Source: Golubevia sp. BC0850 | Lineage: Eukaryota > Basidiomycota > Exobasidiomycetes > Golubeviales > Golubeviaceae | Length of the DNA stretch: 64,000 nucleotides | Direction of reading: 5' to 3' | Assembly: GCA_012976225.1 (NCBI GenBank) | Contig: JAAVVG010000017.1 | Span: 248,001 to 312,000, forward strand | Shown here: positions 23,367 to 35,338 of the stretch, piece after piece | Numbering within the stretch: position 1 is the stretch's first letter | Layout of the letters: every line of letters starts with the position of its first letter | Notes under the pieces: generated by a model | Seen by the model: only the letters and a program-made list of their open reading frames with translations | Database searches by the model: none | What the model was told of the DNA's origin: nothing | Position numbers and translations under genes: made by a program

Positions 23367-26300
23367 ATGGAAGCGAAAATCTCTAAAGAACTAGGAATAG
23401 CTTCTTTACCTTCAGAACTTCTCAGAGCTGTAGTTCAATTGATCTATTTGGATCATATTCCATTATCAGCTTTCAGAACCATCGATCCTTTCGGTTTACC
23501 ATCAGCAGCCGATGGTAGAAAAGTTTCAGCAACTCCTTCTTCAACTCGTCAAACTCTTTATTCTTTATGTTTAGTCAATCAATCTTTCTATCATGAAGCA
23601 AGAGTTTTACTTTTCAGAAGAATTCAAATCACTCTTCCATTCTCTTTCATTCTCTTACTCAGAAGTTTGGGTTCCTCACATTTAGCAACTGCTTATGATC
23701 ATTATCAAGAAACTGGTGATCTAAACGCAGATCCAGAAGATCCAAGTAGTTTCACAAACATGGTAGCTGCTGCTGGTTTCGCCCATGCCACTGGAAGGAG
23801 ATTGATTGTCAAAGTTAACAGCAGACCTAATAGTTTAGATGGAAGTCCCGGATCTGGATCCGATTGGAAAGGGAAGGGAAGAGCTCTCTCTCCTCCTGGA
23901 GAAGGTGACGCTACTCCTACAAAAGATTGCTCTCCTTCTCCATTATCTCATAGTAGAGTCAAAATCGCTGGAGATGAAGATGGAGAGATGGAACTCGTTT
24001 GGACTGGTGAGTTTCGCGATTGAGTGTCTCATCGTTCGTGACGGGATCTAATCTCCGTTCAACTGATCTGATGGAAACTTTCGATTCTTCCTCGTCTATC
24101 CTTCTCAGAGCAAGTTGGAAGTTCTGCAGAAGATGGTCAACAATATCATGTCACTCTGAAACATTTGAGCGATGAAGGAAGTACAGGTGAGTTCCCTTTC
24201 CTTTCCTCTTCGCTTTTGCCTTCTGCCTCTCCTCTCCCTTCTTTCCGTATCTATCACTGACCACTCTCTGACCTTTCGATCTCTTTCTGATCTTTCAGTC
24301 CATCGATGGCTTCGTATACTAGATTTCTCTCTCTTCCGAACTCAAGGATTGCGACGCACGATTGGAGAGGGCTATGATTCAAGATTCGTGACTGCCAATA
24401 GACTTCTAGCATTAGTCACTGCTGCAGAGGGTCTAACCGCTTTTGGTGCTAGTGAGACTATGGATAGTGCGCTGAGTTTCGAAGTGCTAGAAGCTTTGGT
24501 AAGTACGGCGAACGTTCTCCTCCTCAACTTTCTTCTCCTCTGACCATAGTTTTCCCAAAATTCCACTCGACTCCTCACAGCTATTTCGAGATGGAGATTA
24601 CCTCAAATCTCAAGCCTCAAAACTCAGAGGAGTTTCGGTAGAAAGAAAGGATTCCTCTCGAACTCACAAACTTTTACAATCCTTAGATCTCTGTGGCTGT
24701 ATTTCTGCCAAATTCCAGGAAGCTTTAACAAAGTTCGTTGCAGTTCATCTGTCCAAGTTTAGTGGTAGAACTACGACTACTGTTTTGGAGGAAGATTCTG
24801 AAGCTGAACATGCTAGTACTGAAGATGACGAGGATGAAGATGAAAGAGGCAGAGGTAGAGGAAGAAGAGGGAACAGAAATGGGCATGGTAGTGGAAGTGC
24901 AAGCACTTCAACTAAGACTAGATCGATTTCAACTCGTAGGAAAAATGATAATGAACCTTCAACTCATCCTGCTAGGGCTACTCATTTCCCTAGTTTGAAT
25001 CGTTTGGGTTTAATGGGAGTTACTATTCCTAGTGAAGTTTTGAATCCGTTTGTTTTGGCTTTTCCTAGGTTGACTCATTTGGTGAGTACTCGACTTCAGC
25101 TCCAATTTCACTTCAACAAGTTGGAGTCACCCGGTTGACAATCGCTTTCTTAACTTCTTCTCAGGATCTCTCTGGAACCAAAGCCGATGGAGCTCTATTG
25201 GAAGCGTTAGGAGCTTCCGATACCCTTCAACTAGAGTCACTATCACTGTCAAATTGCCGTCGTCTAACTTCGGAATCAATCACAGAATTACTAGTAGATT
25301 CATCAGTAACTGAATTCCTAACTGAATTATCATTATGTGGATCCATTCTATTCCCAACTCCAATCACTCATGATGATATGAGACAAATTATCTCTTCAGC
25401 TCCATCCTTCAGATCCGGAAAATTCAGATATCTAGATTTAGGAGGTTGTCCAATTGATGATCAAAGTCTTGAACTTTTAGCACCTCAACCTGCACTTTTA
25501 GATTTAGGTTTAGAATCCTGTCCAAACATTTCTCTATCTAAAGTTTCTGAATTCTTAATTAACAAAGCACCAAACGTCCAGATCTTGGAATTAAGTGACA
25601 GTTGCACCAGAGCTGGAGTGAATGGAAATGGTTTAGCAGTCGGAATTGGACCGCAAGGAACCCCCATCAGAGGAGGATCGATTTCTGCAATTCAACTTCA
25701 ATCTTCAATCATTGGGCCTTGTACCTCAATTCCGCCTCTAACGATATCTCAACAGCTAGCTCTACTTGGATTCTCAAGTCAAAACCCAAATGGCTCAAAT
25801 GCTTCTACTACTTCTGAAAGTGCTCAATCTACCAAGACAAACCTGTCTGAGATCCCACTGAAACCAAGACCCAAGACAAACTTGAGGGTTATCGGACTCT
25901 CAAATGCTAGTTTGAATAGTATTAGGGGTGGTTTAGGGAGTTGGAAAGTGATCTGGGGAAAAGGTAGAAGAGGTTGGTGTGTGGACACCTCAGCAGGTCC
26001 ACACCCAGATGTTTTAGACGAAGATTTATCCTCAAGCTCAGAAAAGAGATCTTACGAAAAAGATAGAGATGAAGAAATGAGAGATAGTAATGATAGACAT
26101 TCCTCATTATCAACTGAATACAGAAATCAAGATTACGAAGATCCTTACGAAAGAGATGAGTCTCCAATCAGATCAAGAGATAGAATGAGATCTTTCAATA
26201 GGATCACTTCGGTTAGAAGAGCTGTTTCTGTTAACACCGCCACTTCTTCAAGATATAATGCTTCGCCTTTTAGAAGCAGGAGTTCGTTTAATAACTCAGC

Positions 26301-26562
26301 TCTTTCAAGATCTAGGTCTAGACACTCTAGGTTTACTGAAGATTCGAATCTGAATGAAGTTGCTGGACCTCCTAGAGATGAAGTTATTAGAGGTTTGTAT
26401 ACCGATCATCCCAGAAGGCGAGAATTGGAAGCATTGGCTAATGCGAAGGGAAATGTTGATGGCTCTGTTGGTTGGCATTCTAAGAAGTCGGAGGTTCTAT
26501 TAGGGTTTGGATTGCTGGGAAGAGAAAGTGGGATCTATGCTCACATGGCTTATCAATCTTGA
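23367..26562 (+). CDS. Leucine-rich-repeat protein with F-box-like N-terminus
   Basis: Exons 23367-24006, 24109-24186, 24299-24498, 24581-25081, 25165-26562 close to give 938 aa. The start GIASLPSELLRAVVQLIYLD looks like a degenerate F-box; CLVNQSFYHEARVLLFRRI follows, a motif common in fungal F-box-like proteins. Two Ser/acidic inserts look disordered. The C-terminal half carries irregular LRRs of the AMN1/cysteine-containing type (LESLSLSNCRRLTSESI, FRYLDLGGCPIDDQSL, LLDLGLESCPNI). The tail contains an Arg/Ser-rich block. A role as SCF adaptor is inferred only from this layout. The start is 153 bp from the divergent transporter. Confidence 0.82.
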
Positions 26563-26924
26563 GAAGGATACAAGTTGTAGTAGCGAAGGCATGCTCAGGT
26601 CAGAGGTCGAGGGGAGAATTTTTTTGCTTCATCTTTATTCTTTCAACTAACGACATTTTCAATGTAATCAAACTCATTCGCATTCATTTCTGATTCGGTT
26701 TGGAGAAGGGATCATGCGACTGGACCCGACAATAACAAAAGTGTTGATCTTGACGGATCCGGAAAGCTCAAATCTTCTCGAGACCAAACAAGCATCCACC
26801 CTTTCCAGCATCGCTGTTTCCGTCTGTGAGACACTTAAGCCAACTAGTTTAGCATCCAATTATCACTTCCCTTCAACAAGGTTCCTTCAGCTTCTGTCTA
26901 ACATCATTGGCATCATCAACCTAT
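26563..26924. other. Intergenic region
   Basis: 3' flank of the LRR gene and upstream region of the next one. No further gene seen. Confidence 0.5.
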
Positions 26925-27129
26925 ATGCCATTTTCATTCTTCGATTCAATCCGCGGTGGGTTCAGAAGCAGTAGTACTTCACGGCCTTCTCCAACTGATG
27001 ATATAGATTCAGTGGAAAACAGAAATGAAGAATGGGAAGAACAGGAGAAGCAGAAGGAGCAAAAGCAAAGCGAGGCTCAGGTAGAGAGAGAGCTTCAATT
27101 GGATGGAATGGAAGAAAACAAGATGATTG
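26925..27129 (+). CDS. Candidate upstream exon or small gene
   Basis: An open frame from ATG at 26925 starts MPFSFFDSIRGGF, then turns acidic and Gln/Glu-rich (EEWEEQEKQKEQKQSEAQ). It ends at a good GTGAGT donor at 27130. Joining it to an acceptor at 27329 (catcgatag) puts it in frame with the next gene, giving a 250-residue product. Joining to the acceptor at 27237 instead gives a stand-alone 98-residue protein ending at 27329. The first is more economical, since otherwise two genes lie 27 bp apart. Confidence 0.45.
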
Positions 27130-27355
27130 GTGAGTCATCTCATGCTAGGTCGCTGAAAGTTGGGGGTTAATCAGTTGGAGAGGTCCCTAAACACTTGGGT
27201 CGAAAAGCAGATAGGTTGACGCTGGATGATTTTGCAGTCTCCCTCCAGTCTTCCAAAAGAGGTGCTCCCAAGACTACACATTTGCACCTCAATTCTTACG
27301 TCGATCCCTTTGTCCATCTCCATCGATAGGTTCAAGTTCAACTGCAACTCGCACG

Positions 27356-27995
27356 ATGCCCAAACGTAAAGCCAAGCGGATCCTCCCGCCGAAGGAGTCG
27401 AAACTTTCAGAAGAAGATGATGATGACCCTCCATCCACCTCAGCTTCAGCTTCAACTTCCAAACGTCATAGACCTTTCGAAAAAGGAGATATTTGTCATC
27501 TCAATGATCTTCCTCCCGGAGCTGCCAAGATAGCAAAAGATATCTCCACGACTCTCGGAGGAGAACAGTGGAAGAGTCAATCAATAGGAATGCTTGGGCC
27601 TATACCAAGTCGAAGTGAGCATACTATCAATCCTCTTCGTACTTTGGCTGAAACTTCAGTGAAACTATCTGGCGCTTACAAGCTCAAAAATGGTTTCTTC
27701 CCTCCTGATGCGGTCGACGCGATGGTCGCCGCGTACCAGCATCGTCAAGACCAATCGAGAGCAGGAGCAGGTCGGTCTTCTTACAAACTTGGAAAGGCAG
27801 ACTATGTCAAAGCGAATGAACTGTTAGAAGAAAAGCTGAAACTTGAAAGTAAGTTTAGAATGACTACTCGAGAGTTTCATTTCGTTCAAAACAGAATCTG
27901 ACGACAGCTGACAGATCAAAGCTGACCGCTTACCCCTCTATCGCTTTCGTCTTTCTGTGGTTCTAGAGACTAGGAACGATAATGCCTTGGATTAG
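27356..27995 (+). CDS. Uncharacterised protein, 173 aa (or 250 aa with upstream exon)
   Basis: Exons 27356-27848 and 27967-27995 close; the last exon encodes nine residues (KTRNDNALD counting the split Lys). The N-terminus is basic (MPKRKAKRILPP) and could be a nuclear signal, followed by an acidic/Ser stretch. A compact region from residue ~45 (DICHLNDLPPGAAKIAKDIS) ends in a charged helix (YVKANELLEEKLKLE). No family is recognised. See the preceding entry for a possible earlier start. Confidence 0.7.
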
Positions 27996-28317
27996 TGTAG
28001 TGGCGTAAATAAGAAGAATAAATAGATTTATAAGCAGGACTTCTCATGTCAAGGGAACCCCTTTACTTCATTCTATACTCCTCCTTCCGTAATCTTCCAT
28101 CTAGTCTGGAATCTCATTTTTTGTTTGCCTATTTGTTCTGAAGTATGAAAAGGAGAGACCGGGACTCGAGTTGAAAGACAGCTTTCTCCTCGTGATCGAT
28201 CCCCAACTATAGCAGACGAGAACGAGCGCGAAAGAGAACGAAGATGAAGATTAGCCCTGAACGCTCAAAGTTGTTGTTCTTATGAAAAATTCTCGTTCTC
28301 TTCTTGAATTCGAGTCC
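27996..28317. other. Intergenic region between converging genes
   Basis: No gene seen; likely 3' flanks. Confidence 0.5.
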
Positions 28318-29087
28318 TCAATCACTGAGCTGGAAGTACTCACTTATCTGTCTCGGTTGCAACTCTGCAAGCTTCACGCCGCCTCCATTGAGCATGGAAA
28401 GCTTCTCAAGACTATTCCTGTGGTTTAACCAAAAATGGTCCGTCTTCGTTGATACTGGTTCGTAATCTTCTCCAGTAGATCCATTCAGTACTAGGATAGA
28501 TTTGAGGTTAGGCAGCTCTTTCGCCCTTGTTCTTAAAATGTCTTTGATCAACAACTCATCAGAATAGTTCAGTGCCGGCATCTTTTCTATTTTAACCCAA
28601 TGATAATCAAGCCCAAAGGCTTCTAAACTTTGAGGTAAGTCACATTCCTGTCGTTGTGAAACTGCGTTGAGAGTTTGATAATTCAACACCAGAATCTTGC
28701 ACGCTCTAAAGACTGAAAAATCAATAGGAGCTTGACTTTGCTTACAAGGATAAACTCCGAATGCTCTTAAATGTTTGAGAGAATGATAACTTTGAATGAA
28801 AGACAGGCTACTTACTTTCTTCTGCTCTCTGCATCTTCTCCGACAATCTTAGTCCAGTTCCTAACGCATTCGACCACTTGCTCAGCTACTTCTAACGGTA
28901 TACTATCAAAGTCCAAACCGATTTTCTTGATGTCTACCATTTCTTGCGTTGGTGTGGTTGGTGGAGAGAACTTCCCTTCTTCGTTCGACCCTTCGAAGCG
29001 AGTTTGTTTAGGTAAGCACCAACCAGAACCTCTCGAGTTGTGAGCGTGTAAGAACGCGAGTACGTTCAAGTTCGACTTTTCGAGGAA
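28318..29087 (-). CDS. Leucine-rich gene fragment, probably lacking its 5' part
   Basis: Two minus-strand exons (28816-29087 and 28318-28765, 50-nt intron) share one frame. The product is leucine-rich in the style of an LRR tail (SNLNVLAFLHAHN, FRACKILVLNYQTL, ELPNLKSILVLNG). The upper exon begins at an acceptor-like cttag with no Met in a good context, and no F-box or other N-terminal exon is visible up to the amino-acid transporter gene. It may be the 3' end of an F-box/LRR gene whose front is lost, or exons may lie in the AT-rich stretch above 29090 that I could not resolve. Confidence 0.45.
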
Positions 29088-29560
29088 CTAAGGAAGCGTC
29101 AATTTTGCTTGCCTAGTAGAAGTCGAGCAAATGTTTCAAGCAAAATCACAATGGATCAAGGAAAAGTGAATGAATCTTTATTACCATTACAGATGAGGAA
29201 ATCTTCTTCATTTAATGAAAGGTGAGACAAGAATTTTTCTGCTGAGAAGAACAAAAAAAGAAAATGGGAATGATGCTGTTTGAATAGAAAGAAAAACCAG
29301 AAACAGAGTCGTAAATAGTTGAGTTTTTGTGAGAGAATGAGGAAGAGAAAGGAATGGAACTTCATGAAGTTGAGAACGAAATATAGAGCAACGAGTCTGG
29401 TTTGCTTTGATAATAGAACATGGAAGTGAAAGAAGAAAGAGCTGGAAGGCGTTCATTAACTTCTGCTGTTGCTTTTTAACACCGGCTTCTGGTAATTTGA
29501 GTTTTTGAAGGCATCGTATCGTTAAGTCGTAGACTCTATTTGACCGAAGAGAAAGGAAGA
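29088..29560. other. Intergenic, AT-rich
   Basis: No supported gene. Likely the 3' UTR of the AVT transporter plus possible unseen exons of the fragment below. Confidence 0.4.
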
Positions 29561-32470
29561 TTAAAAGGATAAGAAAGTCCAAACAGTCCCTATTGTAGCA
29601 AAGCAGAGAACAGCAGCTAGAATGAAGACATCTATGGCGATTCGAGTTCGTGACATTGTCGAGTGGAAGAGCTTAAGATCTGATGAGATGAAAGAGGAGG
29701 TGATGAGAAAGGAGATGAATCTGTCAGAGGAAAGGGATATGAATCAGATCCAGAGAGAACGAAGTGAAACTTACTAGCTAATAAGGGACCAAACACGCAG
29801 GTCGAAGAAGCTAAGAAGGCTCCTAGGAAAGCCATGACTTTCTCGAAGCCAGGCAGGACTGGAGGTAACGAAATGAACGAATCAAAAACGGATAAGGATA
29901 AGCCGGGTGTTCTCGAAGTGGAAGGCAACTCGCTCTTTCTCTTCCCCTCGTCTCAGTTCGCAGCTACTCACTAATGGCAGTGACAGTAATCAAAGCAGCT
30001 ATCAAGACCCTCAATCCCATCCTACAGCCCATCTTGAACTTCGGACTCCAAGTCTTAGTCCTCTCAGCCGATCTAATAGCAATTGCAGAACCAGCCAAAG
30101 GATTCTCGCTCTGCTGAGTTGGAGTTGGAGTACTTCCGCCTTCAAGAGTTGAACCTGAAGCATTTCCATTTCCTTCAGTTTCTGGATTCGTATTCCCATT
30201 CTCATCAGCATTAGTTCTACTGAAAGAAGAGCTTTTCCTATTAGAGACCGGAATCGGAGCAGTTTCTAAACCAAATAGAGATTCAAAGGTAGTATTAATA
30301 GGTCTAGTTGCTAGAGCGAATTTGGTCAGAGGATTCAAAGCTATTAACCAGATTGCCATTTTGTTTAATATTTGAGGATAGCCTGGAGTTCTTGAAAGGT
30401 CTTGAGTGATTTCCCCAGAGACGGAAGATCCGAACATAGCGTAGCCTACCATTCCCATACTCAAATAAATAATGAAAGCTCCTAGATAGGCTAAGTTGAG
30501 CATTTTGTTAAACTTTCTTGGATCTCTCATATCTTTGTAAAGACTGGGAATGATAGGATGACTTGAGAATCCAGACATAATGAGTCCAAAGGACAAGGGA
30601 AATCTAGACCAATCAGGTAAAAGATGAGTTTCAGCTGGTTTCCATAGGGAACCGGGAGCTTCTTTCTTGATTAAACCATCTGTTAGGACTACGATGAAGA
30701 GGGTGAAGGTTGAGATTATTCCAATTACTGAGACTGGAGATAGAAGGTTGAGGGGAAGAAAGATTGTCGGAAGAATGATAGCTAGACCAATGGCTTTGAA
30801 GATGGCTGGAGAAAGGTGGTAACCAAACATTGCGTAGACTGAGTCACCAAAGAGGATGATAAGTGCTGATGAGGTGACAAAGTAGTGGAAAGACGAAAAG
30901 GAGTCAGAAGTGAGGTGAGTGAGATGGCATTTAGTCGAAAAAGTCTCGTTGCTGCTCGTCGTACTCACCAACGCTAACAGCCCAAAGCTCCAAGCAGAAG
31001 AGTAGACTGACTACCAGCCTTGCATTTGGACCAAAAGCATAGGTTCCGATGTCAGCGTAAGTCTTGAGACCAGGTTCTTTTGACATGATCTTGGCTAGAA
31101 CCTTTCCAGTGTAGTTGGTCAATCCACCACAGATCAAGAAGAGAATAGTTCCTCCTATCCAACCTGCGTACGAGAACGCCAGTGGGAGAGCTCTAGAGAA
31201 GCGCCAGGTTGGGGGGAAAGAAGGGAAGAGTAAGCAGGGAACTGGGAGCCGAGATAGTTGAGCTACCACTCCTCCTCATTTTCGAAGACGACCTCATGTG
31301 TCCCACTCAGATATGAAGGAGAAGTTGAAAGCTTATCTCATTCATCCTCCAAGCAAAAGAAGCTTCCTCCCCAAGTTCAATCTCGACCACCCCTGTCAGC
31401 TCTCTCCAATCTTCACCTACTCACAAAATCCCAACTCCAACTAGCGCATTCAAACTATTGAACCAACTCTGCAAAAAAGTAGAAGTTCCCTGACCATGTT
31501 TAGTTCTCAATGCAGATTTATAACCCGAACTATTAACAGAAGCACCAGAATAAGATCTCTTGTTAGAATCCAAGAACCCATTTGAAGGTTTCCTTCCAGT
31601 TTCCAATAGAGGAGTTTCTTCATTCGGAGCCTTCCTTGAAGACAAGTTCGAACTATTTGAAGAAGAAGAAGAACCCCTATCGATCTTTAAACCTGATTTA
31701 CCATCCTCTGAAGACCTATAAGGATTTAAATGAGAACCTCTATTAGAATTTGAATTTGAGTTTCCCAACCTTTTAGGAGATCTACTTCTACTTCTACTTC
31801 TTTCTTCAGAATCATTTTCTTCATCTTCAAGTTTTGAAATCCTTCTATTTCTAGGATTCTGACCACTTGAATTCGAATCTCTTCTTCTACCACTATTCCT
31901 TCTTCTACGATTTGAGTTTGATCCACCACTCCTGACTCCACTGCCTAAAGCATTCCTAGGTAGTTGTTCACCTTCCCATTCCATCCTACCTGCAGTTTCT
32001 GGATCTTCATCTTCATCTTGAGTGATGATTGAATCAGCTTCAGTTCCACTATGATCATCTAAATATTCACCATCTTCCTCTTCATCTTCATCGTATTCAT
32101 CCAAAGAATCTTCTGTTAGATTTCCATTTTCATCATGTCTTGGTGGACCTGCCCAATGTCTGTCTACGAAGGAAGGAGAGGTTCCAATGTTGTCTCCGTA
32201 GAAAGCTTGAGATCGAGAGTAGGACCAGACTAGGTCACTGAGAGACGGCAGAAGAGAGATGGGAGATGGAGACGAGGTGAGAAGCATTAGATAAGGATGA
32301 AAGGAATATAGATCAGCAGAAGAAGGTCTTAGTACTAACAGAGAACTTCGCCATGGAGGTTGTTGATCTCTTGAAGCTTGATTGACTGCAGCTGCCGTTT
32401 GTCTACTTGAAGATTGTTGTTGCTGTTGTTGACGTTGTCTATTCGGTACTGGAATCGAATTGCGAGCCAT
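29561..32470 (-). CDS. AVT1: Vacuolar amino acid transporter, AAAP family (Avt1 type)
   Basis: Minus-strand exons 31425-32470, 30969-31192, 29972-30865, 29775-29858, 29561-29679 close to give 788 aa. The first ~330 residues are a disordered cytosolic tail: poly-Gln, an acidic block, Arg/Ser-rich repeats and an EETPLL dileucine vacuolar signal. The transporter core starts STFLQSWFNSLNALVGVGIL and continues ALPLAFSYAGWIGGTILFL, the Avt hallmark. MSGFSSHPIIPSLYKDMRDP and ILPGFEKVMAFLGAFLASST are also characteristic. A Ser/Asn-rich loop (about 75 residues) interrupts the core after TTFESLFG. The family exchanges neutral amino acids with protons across the vacuolar membrane. Divergent from the SET gene. 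Confidence 0.93.
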
Positions 32471-32888
32471 CAGATGGCTGTGAAGATAGAGAGACTGCTA
32501 CTCAAATGAAGGATAGGAGGAAGTAGGATTGAAGAATTGAGAGAAAGGAAGGAAGAGACCAAAGACAGGGTCTGAGATTGAAATGGATCGTCACTGGCCG
32601 TCCCTGAGTTGCCAAAGATAAGGAAACTGAGGTAGAGGTGTAAAAGAGAGGTCGACAGAGACTCTTGAACTGTAAGATTCAAGTGGAAGAAGCCAAAAAG
32701 ATGTCGAGGTTCAAAGAGTAGAATCAGAATGAGAGCAAGAAGTTTTGACAGTCTGGAATCTTGTTGGGAATTTGTACGGAGCCTCAAATTTATCTCCTTT
32801 CAACTCCACCTAAAGTCGCGTTCTCGGGATTTTTAAGCTTGGCCGTTGGAGATTTTGACGAAGGTCTTCTTCTTCTTCCTTCCAACGA
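32471..32888. promoter_or_regulatory. Divergent promoter region, 418 bp
   Basis: Lies between the start codons of the AVT transporter (minus) and the SET-domain gene (plus). No clear motif recognised. Confidence 0.45.
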
Positions 32889-35169
32889 ATGGACTCCAAG
32901 TCAAAATTGTTACTGTCATGGTGTCAAGACAGATCGATATGGATATCAAATTCAATTCAAGTCAACTCAGATCCACTTTCAGGTCTCTCAATCAGCGTCA
33001 AGCAGGATAGAACTTGCGATGCGAACGAATTGGGTGAGAAGAGAAGTCGCAGGTGCGGATGAGTCAAAAAAAAACCCCAGAAACTAATAATTAATCCTCA
33101 TTTCTAAGGGACACTCACTTTAAAATACCTCTTTACTTTCTCTTGGATCAGTCTCGGCCATTCCTAAACCCTCAATCTTCTCGACCAAGACCTCTTCTCT
33201 CTCGCATCTTCTTCCCTCCACTTCCAACTCCAATGTCTTCTCTCAAATCTCCTCCCCCGGCTCGATTTCTGGCTTAGAACTTTCATTCAATCTACTCTAT
33301 GAGTTCACTTTAGGTGAAACCTCTCCTTTCTATGGTTATTTACAAAGTCTACCTCAGAAGTTAGATCTTCCTTTAACTTGGAAATACTCTAAAAATTCTA
33401 ATCTCAAAGATGCTTGGGGATGGCTTGGAGGAAGTGAAGTTGACAGGTGTTTGAAAAGAGCTGAAAAGTTGGGGAACGGAATTTGGGGGATGAGTTTGGT
33501 AAGTCATGGAGTGTCTGGTTGATCTTCCATTTGCTTTCTCACTAATGATCCCACTTCTATTGTCTTGTCCATCAACTCAGTCACGATTAAACGAATACTT
33601 CGATTCAACAGTTATACCCACTCTTCAATCAATCCCATCGGCCTCCCTCCTAATCTCCAAAGCTTCTATCAAGACTCAAGATCAAGTCTTCGATCTTCAT
33701 TCTCTATTCTTACATTCCTACTTTTTAGTCTCAAGTAGAGCTTTCATAGTGGATACTTATCATCATCTAGCACTGGTTCCAATAGCAGATCTCTTCAATC
33801 ATCTAGATCCCGCTTCCAATAACATTCAGTTCGAAGCTGACGCTTTAGTCTGCGAGAGTTGTGGAGCTCTACCTTCTAGACGATGCTCTCACTTAATCGA
33901 GAAACAGAAAGAAGATTCAAGTCGTAATCTGAAGAGCGGAGATGAAGGAACCTTGATGGACACTTTAGATATGAGAAGCACGGCATTCATAGATGGAGGC
34001 GAAGAATGTTTCAACAGCTATGGAAATCTGAGTAACGTCCAATTACTCCTACAATATGGATTCGTATTAGATGTCGGAACTGATAATGAAAGATTCGGAT
34101 GGGAATGGGAAGACGAAAGTGGAGAAAGAGAAGAATTGGTTCAGGCCATTCTTCGAAGTAAAATCCAAAAAGGTGAAGTCAAGATCGAAAGTCTCAAACG
34201 CAAATGGAATGACCTGTTCAACAAATTCCTAGATTTGAGAGACAATCAAGGTTTTGGAATTCAAGGTACCAGTCTTTTTGGACCGAAGTCAAGATCGGTC
34301 GAAACTAGCTTGGTTAGAGAGCCAGATTCAACGTCAGAGAAAGTTAAATCTCCTAGTGCTTATCCTCAAGCTTCCACTATTATAAGACTCTCTAGACCTA
34401 TCAACCCTTCTAATTCAACCTCAAGGTATCAAATCCAAACTTCAAGAATGGAAGCTGAGGAATTGATAGGTAGTTCTTTGAGAGAGCTTTTCTTTACAAT
34501 TCCCTCAAGAACTAATCGATCTTCAAGAGAACTGATTCATGATGAGAAAAGTCCACTATCCATTGACGGGGAAGGATGCTTCAGTATCGTTCTTTGGAGA
34601 TTGATTCTAGTAGGAGAGATAGCCCTCAGAGAAGTCCATTCAGGGAGAGACGAAAGCGGGTTTGAGTTAGACAAGTTAATTCAAGAAATCGAGAGTAGAC
34701 TAGAAGAAGTCATTGAGATCTGGTTAGAAACTCAAGATCAAGGTCAAGAAATTGAAGAAGAAGTCAACGAAGATGTTATTCAGTCACGAGGTTTTCAAGA
34801 CCTCTGGCTCGATGATGATCTTCGTTCAATGAACTCTACAGATCAAATTCTTGTCTCAACTTTAAAGTCACTTCAACATCTAATCGAGACGAGAATCCAA
34901 GGAATGAGAATCTCAGAGAATGTAGAGGAAGGACTGGAGTTGTTGGAAGGAAATGTAAGTTTTTGAAGAAGGGTGCCAATTAGTCTTGGTCTGCTGTGAA
35001 TTGCGACTAACATCAAAATCTGTTTTCTATTCTTTTTCAGCAGTGTCCAGAAACTCTTTCCAATGCCATCAATTGCGCTTACTCTGAATTCTCGTCTTTA
35101 AGGATCAGTCTCGATAGATTGAGAGGGCTTAGATCTTTGTTACGTTCAAAGACATTTGAATCGTGTTAA
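32889..35169 (+). CDS. SET-domain lysine methyltransferase (Rubisco-LSMT-like / SETD family)
   Basis: Exons 32889-33033, 33152-33498, 33581-34954, 35041-35169 close to give 664 aa. The N-terminus LLSWCQDRSIWISNSIQV followed by VSAIPKPSIFSTKTSSLSHL is the start of this SET subclass. SFNLLYEFTLGETSPFYGYL and VSSRAFIVD lead into LVPIADLFNHLDPASNN, the cofactor-binding motif. ECFNSYGNLSNVQLLLQYGF is the end of the SET core. Between these lies a ~50-residue insert with a Cys cluster (CESCG, then CSH). The long C-terminal region resembles the substrate-binding helical domain of the family, which methylates translation-linked proteins in yeasts; the substrate here is unknown. The Met at 32889 is chosen because it precedes the conserved LLSWC motif. 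Confidence 0.88.
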
Positions 35170-35203
35170 CAGAATTTGATTCGTTCATCTCTGACGAGTT
35201 CAC

Positions 35204-35262
35204 TCTAGAACTCCACCGCTCACCTTCGAAGGTGATTAATGTGAAGACTTTGGAGTTCTAGA
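35204..35262. repeat. Nested inverted repeat after the SET gene
   Basis: The outer arms are perfect 12-bp inverted copies (tctagaactcca at 35204-35215 and its complement at 35251-35262). The loop contains a perfect 16-bp palindrome, tcaccttcgaaggtga, at 35220-35235. It starts 35 bp after the stop codon. It could be an RNA hairpin in the 3' UTR or a tiny mobile-element footprint. Confidence 0.7.
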
Positions 35263-35338
35263 TCTACTCTCTCCACAAGCAAGTACTTTTTTGGAGTAGC
35301 CAGTAAGACAGTCCGTTTTCCGTTTCAGTTGGGAATTC

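Noticed and set aside
29208-29582. Minus-strand 124-residue ORF
   Set aside because: It overlaps the end of the AVT gene in another frame and looks like 3' UTR.
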